Shown piece by piece: positions 1 to 10,725 of a stretch of 64,000 nt of DNA. The stretch lies in the NCBI RefSeq assembly GCF_001632365.1, contig NW_024468517.1, positions 769,905-833,904 on the forward strand. Direction: 5' to 3'. Source of the stretch: Laetiporus sulphureus 93-53. Lineage: Eukaryota > Basidiomycota > Agaricomycetes > Polyporales > Laetiporaceae. The notes below the pieces were generated by a model that ran no database searches, had not been told where the DNA came from, and worked only from the letters and a program-made list of their open reading frames with translations. A program made the translations under genes and the position numbers. Positions within the stretch are counted from its first letter, which is position 1, and each line of letters opens with the position of its first letter.

Positions 1-337
1 GAGCGGTGTCGTGGGCGCGCTGAGCGGGGGAAGATTGCGGGCATGAGCCGAATAATGAGAAGTTGGATGCGGGGGGACGGAGCGAACCTTGTATAATTGA
101 CGGCATCCTATCTGTTGGATTCCATATTTGTTGATCAAATCTATCCGACTTTTGCATTTGGCTTTGCAAGGCCTGGCTGCGTTCGCCCATCACCTTAAGC
201 TCTCCCGCCCGCTGCTGCTCGCCAGCCAGTCCTCGCCACCCCTGCTCATGCTCGCCGTCGCCGTCTGCCATCTCCTCTGACAGTTCTGCTTCGTGCTTGA
301 CTGTCGCCGCGCGTCGTGACAGCATTGCCACATTGTT
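1..337. other. 5' flank, no gene seen
   Basis: No supported coding segment. The stretch just upstream of the first gene is pyrimidine-rich (about 190-330), as expected for a fungal promoter or 5' leader. Confidence 0.4.
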
Positions 338-2711
338 ATGCCCGCCAAGCGAGACGTTATGACGACTCAGTCTGCCCAGTCACTGCCCTCCTTTGCCCAG
401 GCGTTCAGCTCGCCCTCTCTACATCGAATCTCACAGTCCAGCAACGCACTGCCTCCGCTTCATCGTCTTGACGCGCAACACGATCGTGGGCGGCAGTCCC
501 CTAACGAACGCGTCTCACCGCAGCACAACATGGAACTGCGCAGGAAACGATTGCACGCAGATATTGCTTCTCCTATTAGAGGACATGACGGATCGGATTC
601 AGAGTGAGTTCGCTATAGACTCGGTGGTGCCCCTCTCTGACTCTGTCGCTGCCTATAGAGGGCGTCGATCTCCTCGCACGGCCCGCAGCGAAGAAGAAGC
701 AGATCGTGACGCTGCGCCCACAACGACCAGCACGCAGCGCGCAGGGGCTCATGAGCAACAGCCAGGAGGCAGCCAGCCCGACCCTCCGCCGTCCCAGCCA
801 GATACGCGGTCTTCCCCCCTGAAGAGGCGGCGCGTCACAATAAGCGGTACTTCTCATCCAATCAACACTAATGTCAAGACCACCGCATCCGAGAATATCA
901 GCACTATCTCTCCTGTCGTCATGGGTCTCACCATACAGCGCGATGACCCGAATGCGCTCGAACAGGTCCGTTCCATGCTGTCCGTCAAGCAGAAACAAAA
1001 GGAGCTCATCGAGCAGCGGCGGGGAAGCACCGCCTCGATCGTATCTACCGCCCCTCCCACCGTGAACATTGTCAACGCATTGCTTCCTCCCGACGATCGG
1101 CAGATCACACCAAAGCTCACTGCTGCCCTACCGCGAGGAGGACGCCGGAGTCCAAATGTCCCTCAGAACTCTCTAGATCGCCGTCGCTCTGTCATTCCTT
1201 CCTCCTCCACGGCGTCTCAGAACGCTTCAGGCCCATCCAACACACGACATACGAGCCCTAATTCGTTTATCGCGAGCAGCCAGCCGCCGCTGCCGCCACC
1301 CCCTGCGCCAGGAGAGAATCCGCCCTTCGTACACAACACCACCGCTGTCTCTGCGCATGCTCTGCCTGCACCGCCCATCAGCTTCGCTCACCGCCGCGCA
1401 GGGCGGCAGCTTGGCGGGGCGAAGGGTAAGCCTGCGGACATCGTGATCAGCCCCCTCGGGCCCCAATCAGAGAATCTGCAGCCTGTCATCCAGAGTGCTC
1501 CTCCTATTCCCCGCGCTGAACAGGCTCTGGGTGCGTCCGCACGGTATCCCAGCATGGCGATCCCGAGCATACCGCAAATAAGCGGGAGCGCACCAAGGCA
1601 TACGTCTGGCCGGGTGCCGCCTACGCCCACTAGGTTGAGCAATATGCCGCGCACTGCGACGACGAGCCATTTCGCGCAGCCTTCTATTGGCGGCAGCTAT
1701 AAACGGTCTCCTCAGAATGCATCTGTGCCTATTGCTTCGAGCCTCGTGCCGCCGACACCGACGGGTCTGAACCACCCTGCGTACTCTGGCGAGAAATCCG
1801 CCTTTCTCGAACCCTTCTCGATGTTCTACGACGCGCTGGTTGATGCGAAATCTCTAAAGCACTGGCTGAACGAACAAGTGCAAAAGGCTCAGGCGCTGAA
1901 TATTTCTCTACAACGACAACAGGAGCAACTGCATGATATCGTTGAGACGGCTGTCGAGAAGCGGACCGCAACGATGAGAGAGGACATCTACGTCCTCCAC
2001 CGACGGATTGAAGAGTTGGAATACGCCTTTCGCAGAGCAGCTGCCCCTGCGCAGAGTTACAGCGCCGCCACGAGCACGCTAAGCGCAAAGGGCAAAGGCA
2101 AGGCCAACGGCGCGCCCGCGCATCCGATCCCACCGGATTCGTACACCTTTCCGCCTGTCGACCCACACCTCCGACGTCTCGAGTCCATCAGGCGGGCGCC
2201 CTCGCCCATTGAATACGACGCGCGCAGCTTCCCCAACTCTGAAACAGCGTCCCCGGTGCCGTTCGATGTCGGGCGGCGCCTGTCTGTCTCCGCGATCCGC
2301 ATGGATCCGCGCTCGCCCGTCGGCGCGCACGCAGAAGCGGTGTCAGCGCCACAGCGGAAGACGTTTGGAGTGCCGACGTCGGCGTCGCGCGATCTGCAGG
2401 GTCCTGCGTTCCCGCCGCCGCCCGCGGGTGGGTACGCGGGGAAGGACACACGCTCGCCGAAGGTAGTGCATTCGACGGCGGGCGCGTCGTCGTCTCGTAG
2501 CCATTTGCATCCGTCGGAGGAGGCGGGCGGCTCGAGAAAGCCGGCGGGCGGGAGAGCGCAGCCGGAGGTGGTGTGGTATCGAGAAGGCAAGGGTTCGCCG
2601 GCGTCCAGCGATGGGCGGTCCGAGGGCGCGGTGGGGACGCTGCGGAGAGAAGGTGCGGTCATGTCACCCTCGGGGAGCCGATCGCGTTCGCCTGTGGAGG
2701 ACGACGCGTAG
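338..2711 (+). CDS. uncharacterised low-complexity coiled-coil protein
   Basis: Two exons, 338-603 and 659-2711, joined over a 55-bp GT-AG intron (604-658); 772 aa from the ATG at 338, or 765 aa from the in-frame ATG at 359. The join is supported because exon 1 (SLPSFAQAFSSPSL near its start) runs straight into a GRRSP segment in the downstream frame, whereas the long downstream frame alone starts only at a TTG. The protein is mostly Ser/Pro/Arg-rich and probably disordered. One helical, charged stretch encoded at about 1810-2035 (KSLKHWLNEQVQKAQALN onwards) looks like a coiled coil. Proline- and SP/TP-rich segments could be phosphorylated, but that is inference. No catalytic or zinc-binding motif was seen. 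A nuclear or regulatory role is only a guess from composition. Confidence 0.75.
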
Positions 2712-3378
2712 GTGTGTGTGCGGTGGGTTGGAAAGAAGGTATGAAAAGTGTTTGGCGTCGGCTTTCTTCACGAGCGGTATCGTGGACTCAGTCTTGGGCT
2801 TGGGCGTCGGTGGTGTACGTACAGTAAGTACCACGCGCTGGGTTGTTTCTTGGCGTCGTTTGGCTGCCGCGGTTTCGTTCGTTCGTTGTCGTCGTCTTCT
2901 TGTCGGCTTGCGTCTGTCGGTTTTGATCTCTCTCTCTCTCTTTCATCGTTTTGTATCGCATTCCAATGTATCAATACGTATCAATTGGCAAGGAAACCCT
3001 CTCTGTTCCGTTTCTTGTTAGACAGCGATCCTCAATATGCATGGTATCCGTGAAATGAAACTCAGATATTGATGCAAGATTTGGATTTGCCTGTTTGTGC
3101 CGCACAGCCCGAGCACGGTCCTGCTTTCGACTTTGGTGGCTTAACACCGCCTGATCAATTAATGCAGACGCCCATAATGACCGACGAGCGGGCGGTGGCC
3201 CTCAGCCACATTAATCAATAATGACGCCAGGCTAGTCTAATCATCCCTTCATCAAGCTCAAGCGTCGGATGGGGATTATTATAACAACTCTGCGTGTCCG
3301 TCTTTTGCTTTCTGTACGACTCGCGCATCAAGAGAAGTTGGCGGTACGATTCCTCGTCTGAGCGCAATAACGCGGGCA
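2712..3378. other. intergenic, 3' flank and GST promoter
   Basis: No supported gene. A short CT dinucleotide run lies near 2927-2941. The last part (3241-3378) is open in the glutathione S-transferase frame and may encode an N-terminal extension, discussed with that gene. Confidence 0.4.
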
Positions 3379-4451
3379 TTGTCGCACCGCGGGCTGTCCA
3401 CGGCGCCGACGAGCAGGCCGTTCCTGCTGTACACCGCGCAGACGCCGAACGGGCGCAAAGTCTCCAAATTGTTGGAGGAGCTCAAGGCCGTATATGGCAT
3501 AGAGTACGAGTGAGTCCGCACCGCATCCATCTCACGCGTGGACTCCAGGTGGGGTGAGGGGGGATGATTCATGAACATCCGGATGTCTCCCGCAGCGTGT
3601 ACAAGATCGACATCTCTCAGGACATGCAGAAGGAGCCCTGGTTCATCGAGCTGAACCCGAACGGGCGCATACCCGTGCTCGTCGATCGGAAGCGTGGGGG
3701 CTTCGTCGTGTTCGAGACCGCGGCGATCTTGCTGTATCTTGAGCAGCACTATGATACGCAGCTCGAGTTTTCGTTCGACCCTGTGACGAGCCCGAATGAT
3801 TATAGCGAGATGCTGCAGTGGATGTTCTTCGCGGTGGGTTTGGGAGTGAAGGCGGTGTAGGGTGTTGTGAGGCTGATAGCATGGCGGTATTGGGCCTATG
3901 CAAGGGCAAGGTAAGATCTTCTAGCATAAGCGCGAGATGCGCTTTGACTCAGCGCGTCTCCTAGCGAATCACTTTCTGCGATCCGCTCCTATAGACATCC
4001 CGTACGCCAAGAAGCGTAAGTGTAACTAAAGCTCTCCGCTAGACACGACACTCATCGCAACCACAGGATACCTCGACGAGACAAAACGCCTGTACGGGGT
4101 GCTGAACATCCGTCTGGCCAATCGCGACTGGCTAGCAGGACCAGAGCGTGGCAAATACAGCATCGCGGATATGAACGCATTCCCTCGGTTCGTGATGCGA
4201 TGGCTTGACGTAAATATTCATACGTGTTTACGTCCAGCGCAGGGTGAAAAACTACGGGTACTGCGGGATTGAGACCCTTGACGAGTGGCCACGCGTCAAT
4301 TGCACTCGCACGATACCTTCTATTGGGGGAAGGGGATGCTAATGGCTACTATATCGTCTAGGCGTGGATCGAGCGAACCGCAGAACGGCCTGCAGTTAGA
4401 ACGGGAATGGCAGTCCCATCATCCTTGCTTCTTATTTCACATCGTGGGTAA
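3379..4451 (+). CDS. glutathione S-transferase, fungal Ure2/GTT-like
   Basis: Seven exons: 3379-3509, 3596-3833, 3880-3910, 3965-4015, 4067-4187, 4243-4294 and 4362-4451, about 237 aa. The N-terminal thioredoxin-like domain has [28 protein letters not shown] and the glutathione-binding [10 protein letters not shown]. The C-terminal helical domain has [15 protein letters not shown] and DWLAGP. This fits the large GST group resembling Ure2p, which conjugates or reduces with glutathione in detoxification. All junctions are GT-AG and the summed length is in frame. The start is unresolved. The frame is open upstream to 3241 but has no ATG; position 3379 is a TTG where homologues begin. The upstream stretch is Arg/Ser/Thr-rich and could be a mitochondrial presequence from a missed first exon. 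Confidence 0.85.
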
Positions 4452-5276
4452 CGGATGCAGGAGTTGGCCTTCCCATAGATGGCATTACATCCGACATGTG
4501 GAATATTAGAAGTGTTGCATACACTGAGATCATCATGGAGTGGTGTCCTCCAGCCACGCCGCAAACTCCGTTCCGACGTCCAAAACCACGCTAGAGAAGC
4601 CCACTCCACCATGCGGCCTCCACCCCTGAGTGGTTCCCAAACACGAGCAAGCGTTTACTATTTATTCTGCTACAAAGGTTTCACGTTTCGGTACATGATC
4701 GAACTGCGTAGAAGATGTCCCTGATCGAAGTGAAACGTCCAAGAACGCGGTCTACAGAGGGAATAGGTCCGATTGAGTGCATTGCCAAGTCGGATGTGCG
4801 CATTTACCGGCGGGTCCGCTGCACACGCCTCCGGGGTAACGACGTCATGCGAACAGTGCAGCCTCCCCGTGTGGCGTCTCCGAGATGAGATACGCAATGA
4901 TAACGCAGATGCCCCGGTGGAACGACATCCGTATAGAGGTCCCTAAGAGTCCATGTACATAATTCGAGAGAGCTGAAGCAGTATGATACACGTGAACGTC
5001 TCCGCGTACAGTGGCAAGCAAGTCGGGTACCCATGAGATCATCACGATGGCCCGGAGTCTGACGACATCATACGTCATACGCGGACATCAGAAGCGCAGC
5101 GCAAAGACACACGTACCGGAATAAAACAGCGATGAATGGACGGCGAAGGGAACGGACGGAGAATGAATTAATCGTACAAGTAGTAGTTTCAGGCCGACGT
5201 CAAGCATCGTCGCTGTGTGCGGAACCGATTAGTAGGCGCAAATTAGTGCTAAGAGGAAAGACGTCATCGTACCAAA
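4452..5276. other. intergenic, no gene supported
   Basis: Only short open frames without recognisable motifs or intron signals. Nothing further can be supported. Confidence 0.4.
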
Positions 5277-5603
5277 TTAGTGATCTTGTTGCCGTGTCCG
5301 CAATGTCTCGTGCGCCGCAGAAACGACAGCAGGCTGAGACTGAGACTGGCTTGCTGACGTTGTCACGCTCTCCACCCGGCTCGACATGTCCGTCCACAAC
5401 TCCAGCGTGTATCGGTACATCTCCTCCGCATAACAAAAGAGCGCATGCTTGATGTCGGTTGGGTAGATCTCCTGGTCTGGCTTGTTCGACATCAGGAGGA
5501 ACAGATCGAGGAGCGGGGCGGCGGGGGTAGTAGGGCGCGGGGCGGAGGATGACGGAAGAAAGAGAAAGGGGGAGAGTTTACCGTCTGAGATATGCGCGGC
5601 CAT
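5277..5603 (-). CDS. possible small hypothetical protein
   Basis: An ATG-started open frame of 108 aa. The middle reads as soluble helical protein (PTDIKHALFCYAEEMYRYTL) and differs from the low-complexity ends. No domain is recognised. A possible donor follows the first eight codons, so a shorter spliced form starting near the internal Met of MSNKPDQ is equally possible. It may be noise in a gene-poor stretch. Confidence 0.25.
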   Translation of the reverse strand: MAAHISDGKLSPFLFLPSSSAPRPTTPAAPLLDLFLLMSNKPDQEIYPTDIKHALFCYAEEMYRYTLELWTDMSSRVESVTTSASQSQSQPAVVSAAHETLRTRQQDH

Positions 5604-6746
5604 TTAAAGATATGGAGAGGATGTGGCCTCGGGGCATCGCCGCCTCTAGAACGGGACATTTGTTCGCATGCCGTGCTGCTCGTCGAAGCGCTGTGCGGGG
5701 ATCGAGATGCCCAGTGACCTGTGCCGAGCGGTATCATGCCAGAGGAAATGCGAAGTATATTCGAAGCGAAAGCCAACAGCTGGGCTGGGCTTTGTACGTC
5801 ATCGTGTGAGAGCACAATGAAACGCGATGCATCCGGTCGTGCTACGTTCCATGAAATCGGAGAGGCGGCGTCTGGATCCACTGAGGCTCAGCTTGAGCTT
5901 GAGCGCTGCGCGTGGTTGGCGTGGAATACGGTCATGACAACGCCAAACAGCGTGCTCCGCTGCTCGCCAAGCGACTGTCGCCTGCAGAGTCTGTGAAGAC
6001 ACTCCAGTGCCGGCGATTATGCAGACAGATGGCGACAGCATCGCGAGAGCAGTTGTCGAGCCAATTCTGTCCGCTATCGTACCCAGGGGCACGCGATGAC
6101 ATATGCAGCGAAGGTAGCCATGACACATAGAACCGTCGACTGGACCGTCTTTTGACTCTGGAAAGGCGAGAGCCTATTCCGGGGTTCGCCTGTGAGCCAG
6201 GGAGCCGTGCCGCTGTCATGTGGGAGGTCTCTAGGCCCTTCAGTTGACCATTGAAAGAATTGTAATTCAGTAGAACTGATGTCCTCACCGAGTGTTATAA
6301 ACTATGGGCAGGCAGGCTAGGCCGCCGAGCACAGAAGTAGGGTCTAGGTAAATTTTGCGTCTTAGTGTCTGTATTCGTATAGGTCGACGATGCCAACATT
6401 CATGTAGCGAAGTAGAGAAGGCATACGTTATACGCCTGAGGGCGCCGAGAGCGCTCTCAGCTTCGAGCGCTCAATGACGACACTGCATGAGCGAACGGAT
6501 CTCAAAAGAGTATTTCTTGTCCAACTTTACCGACTGCATGCACGAAGGTGTGAATGAGAGCTGTGAGAACATGACAATTCGTTCGGGATTCAAGTTACTG
6601 TTGTGGAATTGAGCGAAGTTCAGGAAGAGCAATGTGCGGCGCTTATCATCCCTTTCGCTCTTTGCCGATTCGGCAAATGCCGTGAAGCGCCGGGCGCTAT
6701 ACCTTGCAAAGCTCGCTCGCATCTGACTATCCAGGCGCGGGCCAGC
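5604..6746. other. intergenic, no gene supported
   Basis: Several overlapping frames on both strands, none with a recognisable domain or consistent splice signals. The last part is the upstream region of the mitoribosomal gene. Confidence 0.35.
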
Positions 6747-7286
6747 ATGAAACTCAAACTACCAGGCAACCTCAATGTGTTCCCTAGAGCGCAAAAATAC
6801 CTGCCCCGGAGGCCTCCATCTCGCTTTCCCGACCCGCTGGTCAACAATCCGAATGCAGCGTATCAACAGGTCGCGGAAGACGTGACCTTCATCCACCGCC
6901 CGCCGCCCACCATGCCCTCACCGCACTCCTTCACCACCGCACCCGCGTCTCCGCTCCTGCGAAGCGCGTCCTCATCGGTGAACGGGCTCATGCCCCCCGC
7001 GCTCCAAAAGCCCCGCCCGGAGCAGCCAAAGGTGCTCTCGGACGAGGAGCTCGCGAGGCTGAGGGAGCTGCGCAAGGCGGACCCGGGGCATTGGACGCGT
7101 AGGCGGCTCGCTAAGGAGTTTGGGTGCTCGCCGATGTTCGTGAAGCTTGTTGCGCCGCTGAGCAAGCAGGCTAGAAGGGCGGCGACGGAGAAGAGGGAGA
7201 GTGAGCATGATGAGGCAAGGAGTACGTGGGGACCGAGGAAGGCGCTCGTAAGAGACGCGAGGAGGAGACGCAGGGAGTTCTGGTAG
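6747..7286 (+). CDS. MRPL20: mitochondrial large-subunit ribosomal protein L20 (mL58 family)
   Basis: Single exon, 179 aa, from the ATG at 6747 (MKLKLPGNLNVFPRAQKYLP). The frame extends upstream, but this is the first Met giving a typical start. The C-terminal half carries the family signature: LSDEELARLRELRKADP, then WTRRRLAKEFGCSPMFVKLV, and a basic end (RRRREFW). This matches the fungal Mrpl20/mL58 family, a mitochondria-specific component of the 54S subunit. The protein is imported into mitochondria. Length is close to the family norm. It has no intron, unlike most neighbours. Confidence 0.88.
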   Translation: MKLKLPGNLNVFPRAQKYLPRRPPSRFPDPLVNNPNAAYQQVAEDVTFIHRPPPTMPSPHSFTTAPASPLLRSASSSVNGLMPPALQKPRPEQPKVLSDEELARLRELRKADPGHWTRRRLAKEFGCSPMFVKLVAPLSKQARRAATEKRESEHDEARSTWGPRKALVRDARRRRREFW

Positions 7287-8124
7287 AGCGTGAGAGGATT
7301 GGCGGTACGACGGGCTCGGAAAATGCTGGCTTGGTGCGTGATCATCTTTCGCCCCGCTGCATATGCTGAGCTGTTTATGAACGCGACAGATTGCCTACAA
7401 AAGCCGGCCTCAGTCTCACTTATCTCTCTACTGCCTCCTTCTACCGACTTGCTGTGTCCCGGAAATGCACATTGCGTCCCATTGCACGGCGAGCTATCAG
7501 GCTCATCAGACTCAGAGCGGTTGTCCGCTTCATCATGGTAAAAAATCGGCCACTTGCGGATCGGATGCCTGATTCCATAAGCCTTGCTGTATTCAGTGTG
7601 TCCAGCAGAGTCTGGTTAGCTGCCTTCTCAAATGCATCCAGGAGCATGCCCCCTCCAGTCTCGAAGTGCATCAGTAAAATCAAGTGTTGCCAGCCACACA
7701 GTTTGTGAAATGCTCTGAGCTCAGTCGACTCATATGCGTGACACTGGCCTCCGCAGTGGCGGATATGTGACAATATAATGTTCCGGATTACATTGTCACA
7801 TATCCTCCCTTTCAGCTCAGTGCAGCGTCCTGACAGTGATCCGCCTTCTCGCCCGTTGGCTCTTATACATTGTTAGCCGGAACTCGATGAAGCCACGTAT
7901 TGATGAGAATGAAATACCATCACGTCTCGAGTCTGGTCATTCGCGCACAACCTTGAGCTTCAGCCAAAGGAGGCAACCGAATTGTGTCCTCTGCCTGCCA
8001 GATGCGATCAAAACTCCACGTGCGACTGATGGCGCGGGCGTTCAGTAGAGCATCCATAAATAGCAATACGGAGGCGCGCTTACATTCACTCTAACCTGCA
8101 TATTTGCCTTTGGTCTCTCATATC
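7287..8124. other. intergenic with a small hairpin
   Basis: A reverse open frame (7441-7773, about 110 aa) is present but has no recognisable motif and is not called. The stretch contains the perfect inverted repeat listed separately and the promoter of the Utp3/Sas10 gene. Confidence 0.35.
7761..7805. repeat. perfect 14-bp inverted repeat
   Basis: GGATATGTGACAAT at 7761-7774 is repeated exactly in reverse complement at 7792-7805 with a 17-bp spacer. It could form a hairpin, be a tiny transposon remnant or be a protein-binding palindrome. Nothing in the sequence decides between these. Confidence 0.8.
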
Positions 8125-10445
8125 ATGCCTCGTCGACGTGACGACAAGTCAAATGGAGCTCGTCGAAAGCTCCGCGGCGTTGATCCAAAGGAGAGCAAAA
8201 TCGTTCGTTGGGAGAGGCCGGAAGACATACCGTTAGACGACGAGGACCAATGTACGTACGTCTGTTCTCTACGGAGGAATAGACACAGTGCTGAACGCGG
8301 GGTGTGACTCTTAGTCCATGCGTCCAAAGATAAGATTCTCCTTGATGGGGATAATTACGGCGAGATCGATGAAGGCGACGAAGACGAGGTGTTCGCGCTG
8401 AAGGGCATCCCGGACGACTCGGAGGATGAAGATGAGGACGACGACGACGAAGAGAAAGCAGGTGAAGACGAGGGAGACGAAGACTCAGACGACCTTGAGG
8501 AACTGCAAGCGTTGCAGAAGAAGAGCAAAAAGGCTGAGGACAAAAAGGGGAAGAAGGGCAAAAAGGGCAAGGCAGCGCAGGCACCGCCATCCTCCGCATC
8601 GGACGAGGGATCAGAGGAGGAGGAAGGGTGGGGCAAGAACAAGTCTGCGTATTACTCGTCCAATGCGGCGCAGATCGAGTCGGACGATGAGGAGGCGAAC
8701 GAGCTGGAGGAACAGGAGGCGAAGCGGCTGCAAACGAAGGCGAGGGAGGCTCTCGCGGATGAGGACTTTGGGCTGGGTGATTTGGTCGAGGGCGCTGCTG
8801 AGCAGGACGAGTACGTCCCCTTCTCCTAATAACTCCACTCTCTGCTCACAATTGCATCAGCGTGTTCATGGACGCGCCAGCTTCTGCCGTTCAGCCACTA
8901 CCTCAGGACAAGCAGAGTCTTCTGCGTCATCTCGAGAAGACAAGCCCAGAGGCTTTGGCGTTAGCACGCGACTGGGACGATGTCGCACACAAGCTTGTGC
9001 AAACGCAGATCATAAATGCACAGTATGTCTCACAGCTGCGTGGTGTGTCACAAGCACTGACCGTGAAACTAGGATCCATGCCAAGACTGCCGATGCTCTC
9101 ATTCTCGGTATGGCCCATTTGCACTACCGTACGTCGCCCAAGGGCTCATCTGTTGCAGTCAAGCTAATTTTACGCAGAGGCACTCATCACGTATTGCACT
9201 ACACTGGCGTTCTACCTGCACCTACGGTCGCAGGAGAAGTACGCACGACGACCGGAGCTTCTCCGCTCTCACCCTATTTTCCCTCGGCTGCTTACTCTCA
9301 AGCAATCTTTAACAACGCTCGAGGATCTCAATCTCGGTATCTCCTCGGATGATGAAGACGAAAGCCCCCCGGGTGAGAACGATCCCATGGTGGACGCCGA
9401 GCAGCGGTGGTTTTTTGAGAATAGCAAGGGTCTGGAGTTGGGTGAGCTCGAGGAGCTGCTCCAGCAGGCTGATTTCATGATGGCGGATGGGGACGGTGAG
9501 GACACGATGCCCAAAGCCAAGCCAAAACCCAAGAAAACAGTTATTGAAGAACCACCGAAGAAGAGGCGCAAGACGGAGAAGAAGGCCAGCGCGGATCCCA
9601 AACCTACCGTTCCCGTCTTCGACCTCATCGAGCCCGATATGTCGCAATTCAAATCGACATCGTCCAAGAGCAGGCACGACTCTTCCTCTTCCGCGGACGT
9701 GTACGGTGAGGCGACCGCGCTGGACTCGGCCGACGCCGCGGACAAGCAAGCACGCAAGAAGTCGCTGCGGTTCCACGCGGCCAGGATCGAGAGCACCAGC
9801 GCGCGCCGACATAGCGCGCGCTCCGCTGCGATGGGCGGCGATGACGACATACCGTACCGCGAGCGCAAAAAGCAGAAGGAGGAACGGCTCCTGCGCGAGG
9901 CGGCGGCGAAACATCCCGGGCAGGGCGGCGATGACCTCGATGACGTCGAGCCGGAGCCTCGGGCCACTCAAACTCAAAAGGAGAAGAAGAAGCGCGCGAG
10001 GGAGAGCGACGGCGAGTCTGGCAGCGATGAAGGAGGGGAGGATGGCTATTATGAGCTGGTTCAGCGCGCGTCAAAGGAGCGGAAGGAGAAAAAGAAGGCG
10101 GAATACGAGGCTGCGAGGGCTGCGGCGAGGTAAGTGCATTCCGCGTTCACTCTAGTCACGATCCGTGCTCACTCATCATGGTGGCGTCGCAGGCCGGATA
10201 TCGATGAGAGTGCAGCAGACGGTCCTCGTGCGCTCACCCGCGCTATTTTGAAAAACAAGGGCTTGACTCCCCATCGCGGGAAGAGCGTGCGGAACCCCCG
10301 TGTCAAGAAACGGCAGAGGTTTGAGAAGGCGAAAAAGAAAGTCGCGTCGCAGAAGGCTGTCTACAAGGGTGGCATCGGGGCCACTGGCGTATATGGGGGC
10401 GAAAAGTCCGGCATCACGCGTGTGGTCAAGAGTATTCGCCTGTAG
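8125..10445 (+). CDS. UTP3: SSU processome protein Utp3/Sas10
   Basis: Six exons (8125-8251, 8315-8810, 8861-9022, 9073-9128, 9178-10129, 10193-10445), 681 aa, all GT-AG introns of 49-63 bp. The order is a basic start (MPRRRDDKSN), a long Asp/Glu-rich tract and a Sas10/Utp3/C1D domain whose centre is split over exons 3-5 (GMAHLHY, then ITYCTTLAFYLHLR). A second acidic/basic tract follows, then the C-terminal Sas10 domain with RAILKNKGLTPHRGK, VRNPRVKKRQRFEKA and YGGEKSGITRVVKSIRL. The family works in the nucleolar small-subunit processome for 18S pre-rRNA maturation and has been linked to silencing in yeast. The frame and both domains are intact. Confidence 0.92.
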
Positions 10446-10725
10446 AGTCAATCGCAACTGTTATTGTGACCGGATTTCTACCATACGCAATGGCATTGAT
10501 CTTACATGATGTTCGATTGCCTTATCCTTTTATTAACCCAAACCCGACTTTTAGTAACTACAGCAGTGACCAGAGCACTTAGTACAAGGGAAAGATGAGA
10601 GACTGCTACAAGTCTATGAGGAAGTCCGCAGCCAAGAGATCAAATAAGTCCATCTGAAAGCAGTTCGAGAGCACGCAGTCCTTCACAAGCCGTCCGTTCC
10701 GTCCATCCATTCATTTAGCCTACCA
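10446..10725. other. convergent 3' intergenic region
   Basis: Short space between the 3' ends of UTP3 (+) and the zinc-cluster transcription factor (-). No gene or clear structure seen. Confidence 0.4.

Noticed and set aside
2057..2662. 201-aa reverse frame opposite the first gene
   Set aside because: Antisense shadow of a GC-rich, Pro/Arg-rich coding region, with no motif of its own.
7441..7773. Reverse 110-aa frame downstream of MRPL20
   Set aside because: No recognisable motif or splice signals, and it overlaps the inverted repeat.
8426..9352. 308-aa Arg/Thr-rich frame inside UTP3
   Set aside because: Out-of-frame reading of the Asp/Glu-rich tract of the real gene.
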